Positions 9,971-18,305 of a stretch of DNA of 64,000 bases are shown piece after piece. The stretch is from NCBI RefSeq assembly GCF_004365965.1, contig NZ_SOEB01000014.1, positions 1 to 64,000 of the forward strand. Direction: 5' to 3'. The notes below the pieces were generated by a model. The model had not been told where the DNA came from and did no database searches. It was given only the letters and a program-made list of their open reading frames with translations. A program made the position numbers and the translations under genes. The stretch is from Rhodovulum visakhapatnamense. Its GTDB lineage: Bacteria > Pseudomonadota > Alphaproteobacteria > Rhodobacterales > Rhodobacteraceae. Every line of letters starts with the position of its first letter. Position 1 is the stretch's first letter.

Positions 9971-9984
9971 CACTAGATCTAGTG
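9971..9984. promoter_or_regulatory. NrdR-box-like palindrome upstream of nrdJ
   Basis: CACTAGATCTAGTG is a perfect 14-base palindrome, and it extends as CACTAGATCTAGTGTT. It closely matches the NrdR consensus, roughly ACACWATATMTWGTGT. NrdR normally binds two boxes about three helical turns apart. A degenerate partner (ATACAAATTGAC, near 10001-10012) is about 30 bases away, but it is weak. Confidence 0.7.
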
Positions 9985-10099
9985 TTGCCTCACCCAGCCC
10001 ATACAAATTGACGGAAAATTAGGGGATTGGTCAACGCGATTCTTGCGCCCAAGGCCAAGTTTTTGGGGTTGACTGAACGGCTGACCACAAGGGCTTGAG

Positions 10100-10120
10100 T
10101 CATCCACAGCTTGTGGAAAA
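10100..10120. promoter_or_regulatory. Pair of inverted DnaA-box-like sequences
   Basis: TCATCCACA at 10100-10108 and TGTGGAAAA at 10112-10120 (TTTTCCACA on the other strand) face each other with 3 bases between. The second fits the DnaA box TTWTNCACA exactly; the first differs at one base. They lie in the intergenic region upstream of nrdJ. DnaA is known to regulate nrd genes in enterobacteria. No other origin features are nearby. Confidence 0.4.
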
Positions 10121-10256
10121 CAGAATGGGGATGGAAAACCGCGCCAGAAGAAGGGCTTGCACGCGAAGGTTGAGATTCGTCCCCCGCGTTGACGAATATG
10201 AGCAGAACCTGCGGCGAAAAAGCCGAATACGCTCAAAAGGTTAACAAAGTGGGTTA

Positions 10257-10333
10257 TGGTCGGGGCGGCGGGATTCGAACCCACGGCCTACGGCACCCAA
10301 AGCCGTCGCGCTACCAGGCTGCGCTACGCCCCG
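10257..10333 (-). tRNA. tRNA-Pro (anticodon TGG)
   Basis: On the minus strand the cloverleaf starts CGGGGCG and closes with CGCCCCG plus discriminator A. The anticodon stem ACGGC/GCCGT encloses the loop TTTGGGT, giving anticodon TGG. The T arm contains GGTTCGAATCC. The 3' CCA is encoded (positions 10257-10259), giving 77 bases in all. Confidence 0.96.
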
Positions 10334-10382
10334 TGGCCGCCTCCATAGCGCCCAGGCCGCCCCAAGGAAAGAGGCTTGGGTC

Positions 10383-10892
10383 CTAGTCGCAGGGCCAGGC
10401 GGCGTCTGGCCCGAAGGCGGGATGGCGCAGCTCGGTGCCGGGCGCGATGCCCAGCCGCCCGGCCAGCCCGCCATTGATCTCGAGCACCGCCAGAATGCCC
10501 GGCCCGCCGTCGATGGGCCTCCGGTCCAGCGGCACCGCGTCGGCATGGACCTTCTTCACCCGACCCGCCCCGTCGAGGAAGATCATGTCGAGCGGGATCA
10601 GCGTGTTCTCCATCCAGAAGGCGACGGGCTGCGGATCGGGATAGACGAAAAGCATCCCCGCCGATCCGGCCAGATGCGTCCGGTTCATCAGGCCAAGCGC
10701 CCGCTCGGCCTCGTCATCGGCGATCTCGACCGTGAACCGCGCCGTGCCCCAGTCGCCGCGCAGATCGACCCGGGTCTCGGCGCAATCGGCGGCACGCGCC
10801 GCCCCCGCAACCGCCCAGACCAGAAGACCGGCCGCCGCCGCCCGGACCGCTATCTTGCGAAGGCCCCGTCCGGACCGAGCGCGCTTTCCCAT
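10383..10892 (-). CDS. DUF192 family exported protein
   Basis: This 169-residue protein starts MGKRARSGRGLRK, followed by a hydrophobic signal segment ending in AGAARAADC. The body shows the DUF192 signature: RALGLMNRTHL, FWMENTLIPLDMIFLD and INGGLAGRLGI. The family is common in alphaproteobacteria and cyanobacteria, and its biochemical role is not established. The start codon lies inside the 3' end of the upstream cold-shock gene (43-base overlap), so the two are probably translationally coupled. Longer starts would run further into that gene and lose the N-terminal signal. Confidence 0.88.
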   Translation of the reverse strand: MGKRARSGRGLRKIAVRAAAAGLLVWAVAGAARAADCAETRVDLRGDWGTARFTVEIADDEAERALGLMNRTHLAGSAGMLFVYPDPQPVAFWMENTLIPLDMIFLDGAGRVKKVHADAVPLDRRPIDGGPGILAVLEINGGLAGRLGIAPGTELRHPAFGPDAAWPCD

Positions 10893-11395
10893 GGACCCAC
10901 CGATATTGCGAGGCGGCCGCGCTGGCCTTCGGTGACCCGCACCGCGATGGCCTCGCCCGGCTGCAGATCGGCCAGTCCCGACCGCCGCAGCACCTCGATA
11001 TGAATGAACACATCGTCGTCGCGGCCGAAGACATTGGCAAAACCGAAGCCCTTGGCCTTGTCGAACCATTTAACGCGTGCGGGTTCCAGCGGCAATGCCG
11101 CGACCTGTTCGGCCGTCAGATGCATCGCATCCTCGAGCGCGGGCGCCCCGGCGGCAACGGGCGGCTCGATCTTCAGAACCTCTGTCGCCTGTAGCCCGCG
11201 GGCCGTCCGGTTCACGACCAGAACGATGCCCGCCCCGTCCGAAACCGAATTCTGTCCGAAGTTCCGCAGCACATTCGCGTGCAGCAGGATATCGGGGCCG
11301 CCTTCGTCGGACACGACAAAGCCGAACCCCTTTGACGGATCGAACCACTTAACACGCCCTTCGACGCGCAACGCCGTGTCGCTGTCCTTGTCCAT
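10850..11395 (-). CDS. Double cold-shock-domain protein
   Basis: This 181-residue protein has two cold-shock domains. Domain 1 contains VKWFDPSKGFGFV; domain 2 contains VKWFDKAKGFGFANVFG. A Pro/Ala-rich linker joins them. Cold-shock domains bind single-stranded RNA or DNA through the KGFGF and VFIH-type motifs. Two-domain versions are typical of alphaproteobacteria. The ATG at 11395 begins MDKDSDTALRVEGRVKW, directly before the first domain; the frame is open further upstream but that part is low-complexity. It overlaps the DUF192 gene at its 3' end. Confidence 0.92.
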   Translation of the reverse strand: MDKDSDTALRVEGRVKWFDPSKGFGFVVSDEGGPDILLHANVLRNFGQNSVSDGAGIVLVVNRTARGLQATEVLKIEPPVAAGAPALEDAMHLTAEQVAALPLEPARVKWFDKAKGFGFANVFGRDDDVFIHIEVLRRSGLADLQPGEAIAVRVTEGQRGRLAISVGPWESALGPDGAFAR

Positions 11396-11515
11396 ACGTC
11401 CGGTCCCGGTCGTCTTTGATGCCTCAGGCGCCTGGACGCTGGCCAGACGCACTCCCCAAAAAGAGTTCGACGCCCCATCGTCCCGCCGCGCGTTGCCCGG
11501 ACCGCCTCCGGGCAA

Positions 11516-12121
11516 TCAAGGGTAGAGTCTGGCGATCTTCCACTCAGCGTCAAGTGTATCTCTGCACCAGCGAAACCGGTCGTGCAGGCGGAAGGCCCCG
11601 TCGGCCCAGAATTCTATCTCGAGAGGCCTCAGCCTGAAGCCTCCCCAGAAGGGCGGCCGTTGCGGCGACACGCCGCGCCTGGCGGTGACAAGCGCCACCT
11701 CGGCCATCAATTCGCGCCGCGACGCCAAGGGTCGCGACTGCTGCGACGCCCAGGCTCCAAGTCGGCTTTGCAGAGCACGAGAGGCATAATAGGCATCGGC
11801 TTTTTCGCCTTCTTCCTTCTCGGTCACGCCACGGACCCGGATCTGGCGCCGCAATGATTTCCAGTGTAACACGAATGCCGCTTTATTCGTTAGGGCAATT
11901 TCGCCCGCCTTTACACTATCGTAATTGGTGTAGAACAGGAAAGCGTCGTCCTCGATCTCCTTCAACAGCACCATCCGCGCATTCGGCAATCCCTGCGCGT
12001 CGACCGTGGCCAGCGCGATCGCATTCGGATCGTTCGGTTCGGTCTTTTCGGCTTCGGCCAGCCAGGCGCGCGCGATCGCGAAGGGATCGTCGCCCACAAA
12101 TAGTCCGTCCCTGTCGCTCAT
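11516..12121 (-). CDS. pdxH: Pyridoxamine 5'-phosphate oxidase
   Basis: PdxH oxidises pyridoxine and pyridoxamine 5'-phosphate to pyridoxal 5'-phosphate with FMN. The 201 residues are the family's normal length. Visible family segments are [52 protein letters not shown] and [20 protein letters not shown] at the C-terminus. It is transcribed away from fabI across a 100-base gap. The B6 biosynthesis gene pdxA is also in this window but is not linked. Confidence 0.96.
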   Translation of the reverse strand: MSDRDGLFVGDDPFAIARAWLAEAEKTEPNDPNAIALATVDAQGLPNARMVLLKEIEDDAFLFYTNYDSVKAGEIALTNKAAFVLHWKSLRRQIRVRGVTEKEEGEKADAYYASRALQSRLGAWASQQSRPLASRRELMAEVALVTARRGVSPQRPPFWGGFRLRPLEIEFWADGAFRLHDRFRWCRDTLDAEWKIARLYP

Positions 12122-12221
12122 GGCCTGCGTCCTCCTGGTTGACCCTGTGGCACTTGATGGGTTCGTGCATTTGCCCTACACCGGCGGCAAATTTTTGAAC
12201 AGATGGTCGAGGGGACCTCGG

Positions 12222-13046
12222 ATGTCGACAAAGCTGATGGAGGGCAAGCGGGGCCTGATCATGGGACTCGCCAACGACAAGTCCATCGCCTGGGGGATCG
12301 CGCGGCAATGCGCGGACGCCGGCGCTGAGCTGGCTTTTTCCTATCAGGGCGAAGCACTTAAGAAGCGCGTGATGCCGCTGGCCGAGAGCCTGGGCAGCGA
12401 TATGGTGCTGGAATGCGACGTCGCCAGCGAAGAGTCGCTCGACGCCCTCTTCGCCGCGCTCGAGGCGCGCTGGGGCCGGCTCGATTTCATCGTCCATGCC
12501 ATCGGTTTCTCGGACAAGAACGAGCTGCGCGGCCGCTATGTCGACACGTCCCGGTCGAACTTCCTGATGTCGATGGACATCTCGGTCTACTCCTTCACCG
12601 CCGCCGTCCAGCGCGCCGCGCGCCTGATGACCGAAGGCGGTTCGGCGCTGACGCTGACCTATTACGGGGCCGAGCGGGTGATGCCTCACTATAACGTGAT
12701 GGGCGTCGCAAAAGCCGCTCTCGAAGCCTCGGTCCGCTACATGGCCGAAGACCTCGGCAAGGATGGAATTCGCGTCAATGCCATTTCCGCCGGACCGATC
12801 AAGACGCTGGCCGCCAGCGGCATTGGCGATTTCCGCTATATCTTGAAATGGAATGAACTGAATTCGCCGCTTCGGCGCAATGTGACCCAGGACGAGGTCG
12901 GAAAATCGGCGCTTTATCTTCTGTCGGATCTCGGCAGCGCGGTCACCGGCGAGGTGCACCATGTCGATGCCGGCTATCACAGCGTCGGCATGAAAGCGGT
13001 CGACGCCCCCGATATCGACGCGGTCACCGGACGCAAGGACGGCTGA
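12222..13046 (+). CDS. fabI: Enoyl-[acyl-carrier-protein] reductase (NADH)
   Basis: FabI catalyses the last reduction of each fatty-acid elongation cycle and is the target of triclosan-type inhibitors. The 274-residue protein starts MSTKLMEGKRGLIMGLAND. The catalytic residues are Tyr147, Tyr157 and Lys164 (GAERVMPHYNVMGVAKAAL), the Y-x6-K spacing of FabI. The nucleotide-binding GLANDKSIAWGIA segment replaces the usual SDR glycine motif, as is normal for this enzyme. GGGGAC precedes the ATG. The longer open frame upstream overlaps pdxH and is not used. Confidence 0.96.
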   Translation: MSTKLMEGKRGLIMGLANDKSIAWGIARQCADAGAELAFSYQGEALKKRVMPLAESLGSDMVLECDVASEESLDALFAALEARWGRLDFIVHAIGFSDKNELRGRYVDTSRSNFLMSMDISVYSFTAAVQRAARLMTEGGSALTLTYYGAERVMPHYNVMGVAKAALEASVRYMAEDLGKDGIRVNAISAGPIKTLAASGIGDFRYILKWNELNSPLRRNVTQDEVGKSALYLLSDLGSAVTGEVHHVDAGYHSVGMKAVDAPDIDAVTGRKDG

Positions 13047-13128
13047 GCGGTCCGCGCCCGCCCGCGGCAGCGCTTGACGCGGGCGCGCGCGACCTGCCAT
13101 TCGTCGAAGGCACGCACAGGAGACACCG

Positions 13129-13635
13129 ATGGCCCCCGACCGTCTGCCCCATGAAAAAGGCTTTCACGTCAGCTGGGATCAGCTGCACCGCGATGCGCGG
13201 GCGCTGGCCTGGAGGCTCGACGGACAGGGGCCCGACAACGGCGCCTGGCGCGCGGTGGTCGGGATCACCCGGGGCGGCATGGCCCCGGCGATGATCGTCT
13301 CGCGCGAACTCGACATCCGCCTGGTCGACACGATCTCGGTCAAGTCCTACAACCACCAGTCCCAGAGCGCGCCGGTCATCATCAAGATGCCCGACCGCGA
13401 TCTGGTGGGCGACGGCACCGGGGTGCTGATCGTCGACGATCTGGTCGATACCGGCCGGACGCTCGAGGTGGTCCGCGCGACCATGCCCAAGGCCCATGTC
13501 GCCACGGTCTATGCCAAGCCGATGGGCCGGCCGCAGGTCGACACCTATATCACCGAGGTCAGCCAGGACACCTGGATCTTCTTCCCCTGGGACATGGCGC
13601 TGCAATACGTCAAACCCTACCGCGCGGGCGAATAG
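13129..13635 (+). CDS. gpt: Xanthine phosphoribosyltransferase
   Basis: This 168-residue purine salvage enzyme transfers phosphoribose from PRPP to xanthine and guanine. The PRPP loop is [13 protein letters not shown], and the C-terminal [16 protein letters not shown] matches the enterobacterial Gpt tail. AGGAG lies 6 bases upstream of the ATG. A PLP aminotransferase gene begins 8 bases after its stop, so the two may share a transcript. Confidence 0.95.
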   Translation: MAPDRLPHEKGFHVSWDQLHRDARALAWRLDGQGPDNGAWRAVVGITRGGMAPAMIVSRELDIRLVDTISVKSYNHQSQSAPVIIKMPDRDLVGDGTGVLIVDDLVDTGRTLEVVRATMPKAHVATVYAKPMGRPQVDTYITEVSQDTWIFFPWDMALQYVKPYRAGE

Positions 13636-13643
13636 CCGCCGCG

Positions 13644-14828
13644 ATGCCCGCCCGCCAGCCACCGCGCGGCGGCACCGCCGCCACCTTCGCCCCGCCGATC
13701 ATGGAGGCCCGGCGCTGGCTTGACGGGATCGAGTTTCCGCCCGACCGGCCGCTTCTCGATGTCAGCCAGGCCGCGCCGATGGACCCGCCGCCCGCGGCGC
13801 TGCGGCAGGCCATCGCCGAGGCCGCGCTGAACGATCCGGGCGCGCATCTTTACGGCCCCGTGCTGGGCCTGCCCGAGCTGCGCGCCGAAATCGCCGACCA
13901 GTGGTCCTCGGCCTATGGCGGCGCGATCCGGCCCGAACAGGTGGCCATCACCCAGGGCTGCAACCAGGCCTTCTGCGCGGCCGTCTCGGCCATCGCCGCC
14001 GCCGGGGACGAGGTGATCCTGCCCACGCCCTGGTATTTCAATCACAAGATGTGGCTCGACATGGCCGGCGTGCGGGCGGTGCCGCTCTCGACCGGGGCCA
14101 ACCTGCTGCCCGAGGTCCAGCGCACCGCGGCCCTGATCACGCCGCGCACCCGCGCCATCGTGCTGGTCACGCCCAACAACCCGACCGGGCTCGAATATCC
14201 GGCGGGGCTCGTGGCCGAGGTCCTGGCGCTTTGCCGCAATCACGGGATCGCCCTGATCCTCGACGAGACCTATCGCGATTTCGACGGGCGCGACGGCGCC
14301 CCGCACCGGCTGTTCGCCGATCCCGACTGGGGCGACACGCTGATCCAGCTTTACTCCTTCTCCAAGGCCTACCGGCTGACCGGGCATCGCGTGGGCGCGC
14401 TGGTGGCCGCCGAACCGATCGTGGCCGAGGTCGGGAAATTCCTCGACACGGTGGCGATCTGCGCCAACCAGCTTGGCCAGCGCGCGGCACTTTGGGGGCT
14501 GTGCAACCTCGCCGCCTGGAAGGCCGACGAACGGGCCGAGATCCTCGCCCGCCGCACAGCCGTCGAAACCGGCTTCGCCGCCCTGCCGGGCTGGGATCTG
14601 ATGGGCGCGGGCGCCTTCTTCGCCTGGGTGCGCCACCCCTTCGCCATCGACTCGACGACGCTCGCCCGGCGTCTCGTGGCCGAGGCGGGCGTGCTCCTGC
14701 TGCCCGGGTCGATGTTCCTGCCCGAGGCCGATCCGGGCAGCCGCGACCAGCTGCGGATCGCCTTTGCCAATATCGGCCGTCCGGGCCTTCGGACGCTGTT
14801 CGAGCGGCTTGCGGCCTTCCGCCCCTGA
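13644..14828 (+). CDS. PLP-dependent aminotransferase, class I/II
   Basis: This 394-residue fold-type I aminotransferase has the PLP lysine at Lys241 in YSFSKAYRLTGHRVGA. VTPNNPTGLEY is the conserved cofactor/substrate segment, and DQLRIAFANIG lies near the C-terminus. The substrate cannot be told from sequence. It follows gpt closely and precedes a ppiD-like gene and trpE. The ATG at 13644 has no strong ribosome site; the ATG at 13701 (MEARRWLDG) is a possible alternative that would keep the whole catalytic domain. Confidence 0.9.
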   Translation: MPARQPPRGGTAATFAPPIMEARRWLDGIEFPPDRPLLDVSQAAPMDPPPAALRQAIAEAALNDPGAHLYGPVLGLPELRAEIADQWSSAYGGAIRPEQVAITQGCNQAFCAAVSAIAAAGDEVILPTPWYFNHKMWLDMAGVRAVPLSTGANLLPEVQRTAALITPRTRAIVLVTPNNPTGLEYPAGLVAEVLALCRNHGIALILDETYRDFDGRDGAPHRLFADPDWGDTLIQLYSFSKAYRLTGHRVGALVAAEPIVAEVGKFLDTVAICANQLGQRAALWGLCNLAAWKADERAEILARRTAVETGFAALPGWDLMGAGAFFAWVRHPFAIDSTTLARRLVAEAGVLLLPGSMFLPEADPGSRDQLRIAFANIGRPGLRTLFERLAAFRP

Positions 14829-14894
14829 CGCTTGCGGGGGGCCGCGCAAAGACCTACACAGCAGCGAACCCAGATCCGGCAGGGAGGCGGCCCG

Positions 14895-16745
14895 ATGTCC
14901 AAGTCCAAAGGCAAGCAATTCTCGAAGACGCTCGTCTGGCTGATGCTGATCTTCGTGGTGCTGGGCCTCGGCGGGTTCGGGGTCAGTAATTTCGGCGGCC
15001 GGGTCGAAGCCATCGGCAGCGTCGGCGACACGAAGATCAGCACCGACACCTATGCCCGCGCGCTGCAGCGCGAATTGCGCGCCCGCGCGGCGGCAACCGG
15101 CGGCCAGACCATGAGCATCGCCGAGGCCCAGTCGACCGGGCTGGTCGATGCCATCCGCGCCCAGGTGATCTCGAATGCCGCGCTCGACAACGAGATGGCC
15201 CGGATCGGCGTGTCGGTCGGCGACGATCAGGTCGCCCGCGAGGTGATGCGGATCGACGCCTTCAAGGGCCCCGATGGCAGCTTCGACCGCGAGGCCTATC
15301 GCTACACCCTGTCGCAGAACGGCCTGACCGAGGCGCAGTTCGAAACCTCGCTCCGCGACGAGGCCGCGCGCTCGCTGCTGCAGACGGCCGTCGTTGCCGG
15401 GCTGAACCCGCCCAAGACCTATGTCGACACGCTGTACACCTTCATCGCCGAACGGCGCAGCGTCAGCCTGATCCACCTGACCGCCGAGGATCTCGACGCG
15501 CCGGTGCCCGACCCGACCGGGGACGATCTGACCGCCCAGTACGAAGCGACCCCCGCTGCCTACACCGCCCCGATGACGCGCAAGATCACCTATGCCTGGC
15601 TCACCCCCGAGATGATGGCGGACCGGATCGAGCCCGACGAAGAGTTGCTGCATCAGCTTTATCAGGAACATATCGACGAGTTCGTGCAGCCCGAGAAACG
15701 TCTTGTCGAACGGCTGGTCTTTGCCGACATGACCGAGGCCCAAGCCGCCTGGGACAAGATCGCCTCGGGCGAAGAGAGCTTCGACGACGCGGTGGCGGCG
15801 CGGGGCCTCTCGATCGACGATATCGACCTTGGCGACGTCTCCGAGGTGCAGATCGGCGGCGCGGCCGGACAGGCGGTCTTTGCGCTGACCGAACCCGGTC
15901 TTGCCGGGCCGGTGATGTCGGATCTCGGGCCCGCGATCTTCCGGGTGAACGCGATCCTCGCCAAGCAGGAAATCCCCTTCGAGGAGGCGCGCGAAACCCT
16001 CGCCCCCGAGGCGGTGCACGACCGCGCGGTTCGGATGATCGCCGACAAGATGTCGGACTTCGACGACCTGCTGGCGGCGGGCGCGACGCTTGAGGATCTG
16101 GCACGCGAAACCGACATGGAGCTGGGCGAGATCGACTATACCGCCAATAGCGACCAGGGCATCGCCGCCTATCAGGACTTCCGCGAGGCCGCCAATGCGG
16201 CGGTCGAGGGCGATTTCCCCGAAGTGAAGGAACTGGACGACGGCGGCATCTTCGCGCTGCGGCTCGACGGGGAAACCCCGCCCACCCTGCGTCCGCTCGA
16301 CGCCGTGCGCGACCAGGTCGCCGAGGATTGGCGCGCGGCCGAAACCGCGCGCGAGCTTGCCGCCAAGGCCGAGGCGCTGAAGGCGCGGGTCGAGAATGGC
16401 GAGGACATGGCCGCGCTCGGGCCCGAAGTGACGTCGGAAAGCGCCCTGTCGCGCGGCGGGCTGATGCCCCAGCCGCTGTCCGATGCGCTGTTTGCGCTGG
16501 GGGCCGAGGGCGACACCGCCGTCGTGCCCTCGGGCGACGAGGTCTGGCTGATCCGGCTCGACGCCATCCTGCCGCCCGACGGCAACGATCCGGGCGCCGA
16601 GGCGCTGCGCCAAAGCATCGCCTCGCAGGCCAGCCAGGGGATCGCCCAGGACCTTTACAGCTCGTTCGCCCAGGCGGTGATCAACGCCGCCGGGCTGTCG
16701 CTCGACCAGGCGGCGATCAACGCCGTCCATGCCCAGTTCCGGTAA
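14895..16745 (+). CDS. ppiD: PpiD/SurA-type periplasmic peptidyl-prolyl isomerase
   Basis: This 616-residue membrane-anchored folding factor has a short cytoplasmic start and one transmembrane helix (about residues 12-31). A SurA-like N-terminal region follows (GSVGDTKISTDTYARALQREL), then an extended parvulin-type region and a C-terminal chaperone segment. PpiD assists proteins leaving the Sec translocon. The central isomerase region is diverged, as in other alphaproteobacterial copies, so isomerase activity is not assured. GGGAGG precedes the ATG. trpE starts 6 bases after its stop, an arrangement I believe is common in Rhodobacterales. Confidence 0.9.
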   Translation: MSKSKGKQFSKTLVWLMLIFVVLGLGGFGVSNFGGRVEAIGSVGDTKISTDTYARALQRELRARAAATGGQTMSIAEAQSTGLVDAIRAQVISNAALDNEMARIGVSVGDDQVAREVMRIDAFKGPDGSFDREAYRYTLSQNGLTEAQFETSLRDEAARSLLQTAVVAGLNPPKTYVDTLYTFIAERRSVSLIHLTAEDLDAPVPDPTGDDLTAQYEATPAAYTAPMTRKITYAWLTPEMMADRIEPDEELLHQLYQEHIDEFVQPEKRLVERLVFADMTEAQAAWDKIASGEESFDDAVAARGLSIDDIDLGDVSEVQIGGAAGQAVFALTEPGLAGPVMSDLGPAIFRVNAILAKQEIPFEEARETLAPEAVHDRAVRMIADKMSDFDDLLAAGATLEDLARETDMELGEIDYTANSDQGIAAYQDFREAANAAVEGDFPEVKELDDGGIFALRLDGETPPTLRPLDAVRDQVAEDWRAAETARELAAKAEALKARVENGEDMAALGPEVTSESALSRGGLMPQPLSDALFALGAEGDTAVVPSGDEVWLIRLDAILPPDGNDPGAEALRQSIASQASQGIAQDLYSSFAQAVINAAGLSLDQAAINAVHAQFR

Positions 16746-16751
16746 GCGCCC

Positions 16752-18266
16752 ATGTCGAAGATCATTCCCGAGTTCGCCGCCTTCGAGGCAGGTTACGAGG
16801 CCGGTCGCGCCCAGGTCGTCTATGCCCGGCTGGCCGCCGATCTCGATACACCGGTCTCGCTGATGCTGAAACTCGCGGGCGCCCGGACCGACAGCTTCAT
16901 GCTGGAATCGGTCACGGGCGGCGAGGTGCGCGGCCGCTATTCGGTGGTCGGCCTCAAGCCCGACCTGATCTGGGAGTGTCGGGGCGAGACCAGCCGCGTC
17001 AACCGGATGGCGCGTTTCGATCCCGACGCCTTCGAGCCGATGGAGGGCCATCCGCTGGCCAGCCTGCGCCGGATCCTGGCTGAAAGCGCCATCGACATGC
17101 CCGAGGACCTGCCCTCGATCGCGGCGGGGCTTTACGGCTATCTCGGCTATGACATGATCCGGCTGGTCGAGCGGCTGCCGAACGTTAATCCCGACCCGCT
17201 GGGCCTGCCCGATGCGCTGATGCTGAGGCCCTCGGTCGTGGCGGTGCTGGACGGGGTCAAGGGCGAGGTGACGGTGGTTTCGCCCGCCCGGCCCGAACCC
17301 GGGCTGTCGGCCCGCGCCGCCTATGCCCAGGCCGCCGAGCGGGTGATGGACGCGCTCCGCGATCTCGACCGGGCGGTGCCCGCCGAGACCCGCGATTTCG
17401 GCGAGGCCCGCGAGATCGGCGAGCCGGTCTCGAACTTCACCCGCGAAAGCTACATGGCCGCGGTCGAGACCGCGAAGGACTATATCCGCGCGGGCGACAT
17501 CTTCCAGGTCGTCCCGGCCCAGCGCTGGACCCAGGACTTTCCGCTGCCGCCCTTCGCGCTTTATCGCAGCCTGCGGCGCACCAACCCTTCGCCCTTCATG
17601 TTCTTCTTCAATTTCGGCGGTTTCCAGGTCGTGGGCGCCAGCCCCGAGATCCTGGTGCGGCTGCGCGGCGGCGAGGTCACGATCCGGCCCATCGCCGGCA
17701 CCCGCCCGCGCGGCGCCACGCCCGCCGAGGACCGCGCGCTCGAGGCCGACCTGCTCTGCGACCAGAAGGAACTGGCCGAGCATCTGATGCTGCTCGATCT
17801 GGGACGCAACGATGTGGGCCGGGTCGCGAAGATCGGCACCGTCCATCCGACCGAGAAATTCATCATCGAGCGCTATTCCCACGTCATGCATATCGTCTCG
17901 AACGTGGTGGGCGAGATCGCCGAGGGCGAGGATGCGCTGTCGGCCCTGCTGGCGGGGCTGCCTGCGGGCACGGTCTCGGGCGCGCCCAAGGTCCGCGCGA
18001 TGGAGATCATCGACGAGCTCGAACCCGAAAAGCGCGGCGTCTATGGCGGCGGCGTGGGCTATTTCGCGGCCGGTGGGGACATGGACATGTGCATCGCGCT
18101 GCGCACGGCCGTCCTCAAGGACGAAAAGCTGTACATTCAGGCAGGCGGCGGCGTCGTCTACGATTCCGACCCGGCCGCCGAATGGCAGGAAACCGTCAAC
18201 AAGTCGAACGCGCTCCGCGCTGCCGCCGCCGAGGCCGCCCGCTTCGTGCGCCGCGGCAACGGCTGA
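16752..18266 (+). CDS. trpE: Anthranilate synthase component I
   Basis: TrpE converts chorismate to anthranilate using ammonia from the TrpG subunit, the first step of tryptophan synthesis. The 504-residue protein shows the feedback-site segment FMLESV, then NPSPFMFFFNF, GASPEILVRLRGG, IRPIAGTRPRG and the catalytic HIVSNVVGEI. It ends in a GAPKVRAMEIIDELE and VYGGGVGYF block. trpG does not follow; the next gene downstream is convergent. The usual TrpE length and all core motifs are intact. Confidence 0.96.
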   Translation: MSKIIPEFAAFEAGYEAGRAQVVYARLAADLDTPVSLMLKLAGARTDSFMLESVTGGEVRGRYSVVGLKPDLIWECRGETSRVNRMARFDPDAFEPMEGHPLASLRRILAESAIDMPEDLPSIAAGLYGYLGYDMIRLVERLPNVNPDPLGLPDALMLRPSVVAVLDGVKGEVTVVSPARPEPGLSARAAYAQAAERVMDALRDLDRAVPAETRDFGEAREIGEPVSNFTRESYMAAVETAKDYIRAGDIFQVVPAQRWTQDFPLPPFALYRSLRRTNPSPFMFFFNFGGFQVVGASPEILVRLRGGEVTIRPIAGTRPRGATPAEDRALEADLLCDQKELAEHLMLLDLGRNDVGRVAKIGTVHPTEKFIIERYSHVMHIVSNVVGEIAEGEDALSALLAGLPAGTVSGAPKVRAMEIIDELEPEKRGVYGGGVGYFAAGGDMDMCIALRTAVLKDEKLYIQAGGGVVYDSDPAAEWQETVNKSNALRAAAAEAARFVRRGNG

Positions 18267-18272
18267 GCCGCT

Positions 18273-18294
18273 CCCGCGCCCCGGCGGGCGCGGG
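18273..18294. terminator. GC-rich hairpin between convergent trpE and tamB
   Basis: CCCGCGCC at 18273-18280 pairs perfectly with GGCGCGGG at 18287-18294 around a 6-base loop. There is no strong T run on either side, so it may be a pause or protection hairpin rather than a full intrinsic terminator. Confidence 0.5.
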
Positions 18295-18305
18295 CCATGT
18301 CGTTT

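Noticed and set aside
6487-10011. Very long open frame (1174 codons) antisense to nrdJ
   Set aside because: It mirrors nrdJ codon by codon, is His/Arg/Asp-rich without any domain, and arises from high-G+C codon bias.
10081-10140. Possible replication origin near the DnaA-type boxes
   Set aside because: Only two boxes are present, with no A+T-rich unwinding stretch and no origin-linked genes such as dnaA, parA or hemE nearby.
13617-17891. 1424-codon minus-strand frame across gpt, the aminotransferase, ppiD and trpE
   Set aside because: It lies antisense to four clear genes and its translation has no family features. High third-position G+C explains the lack of stops.
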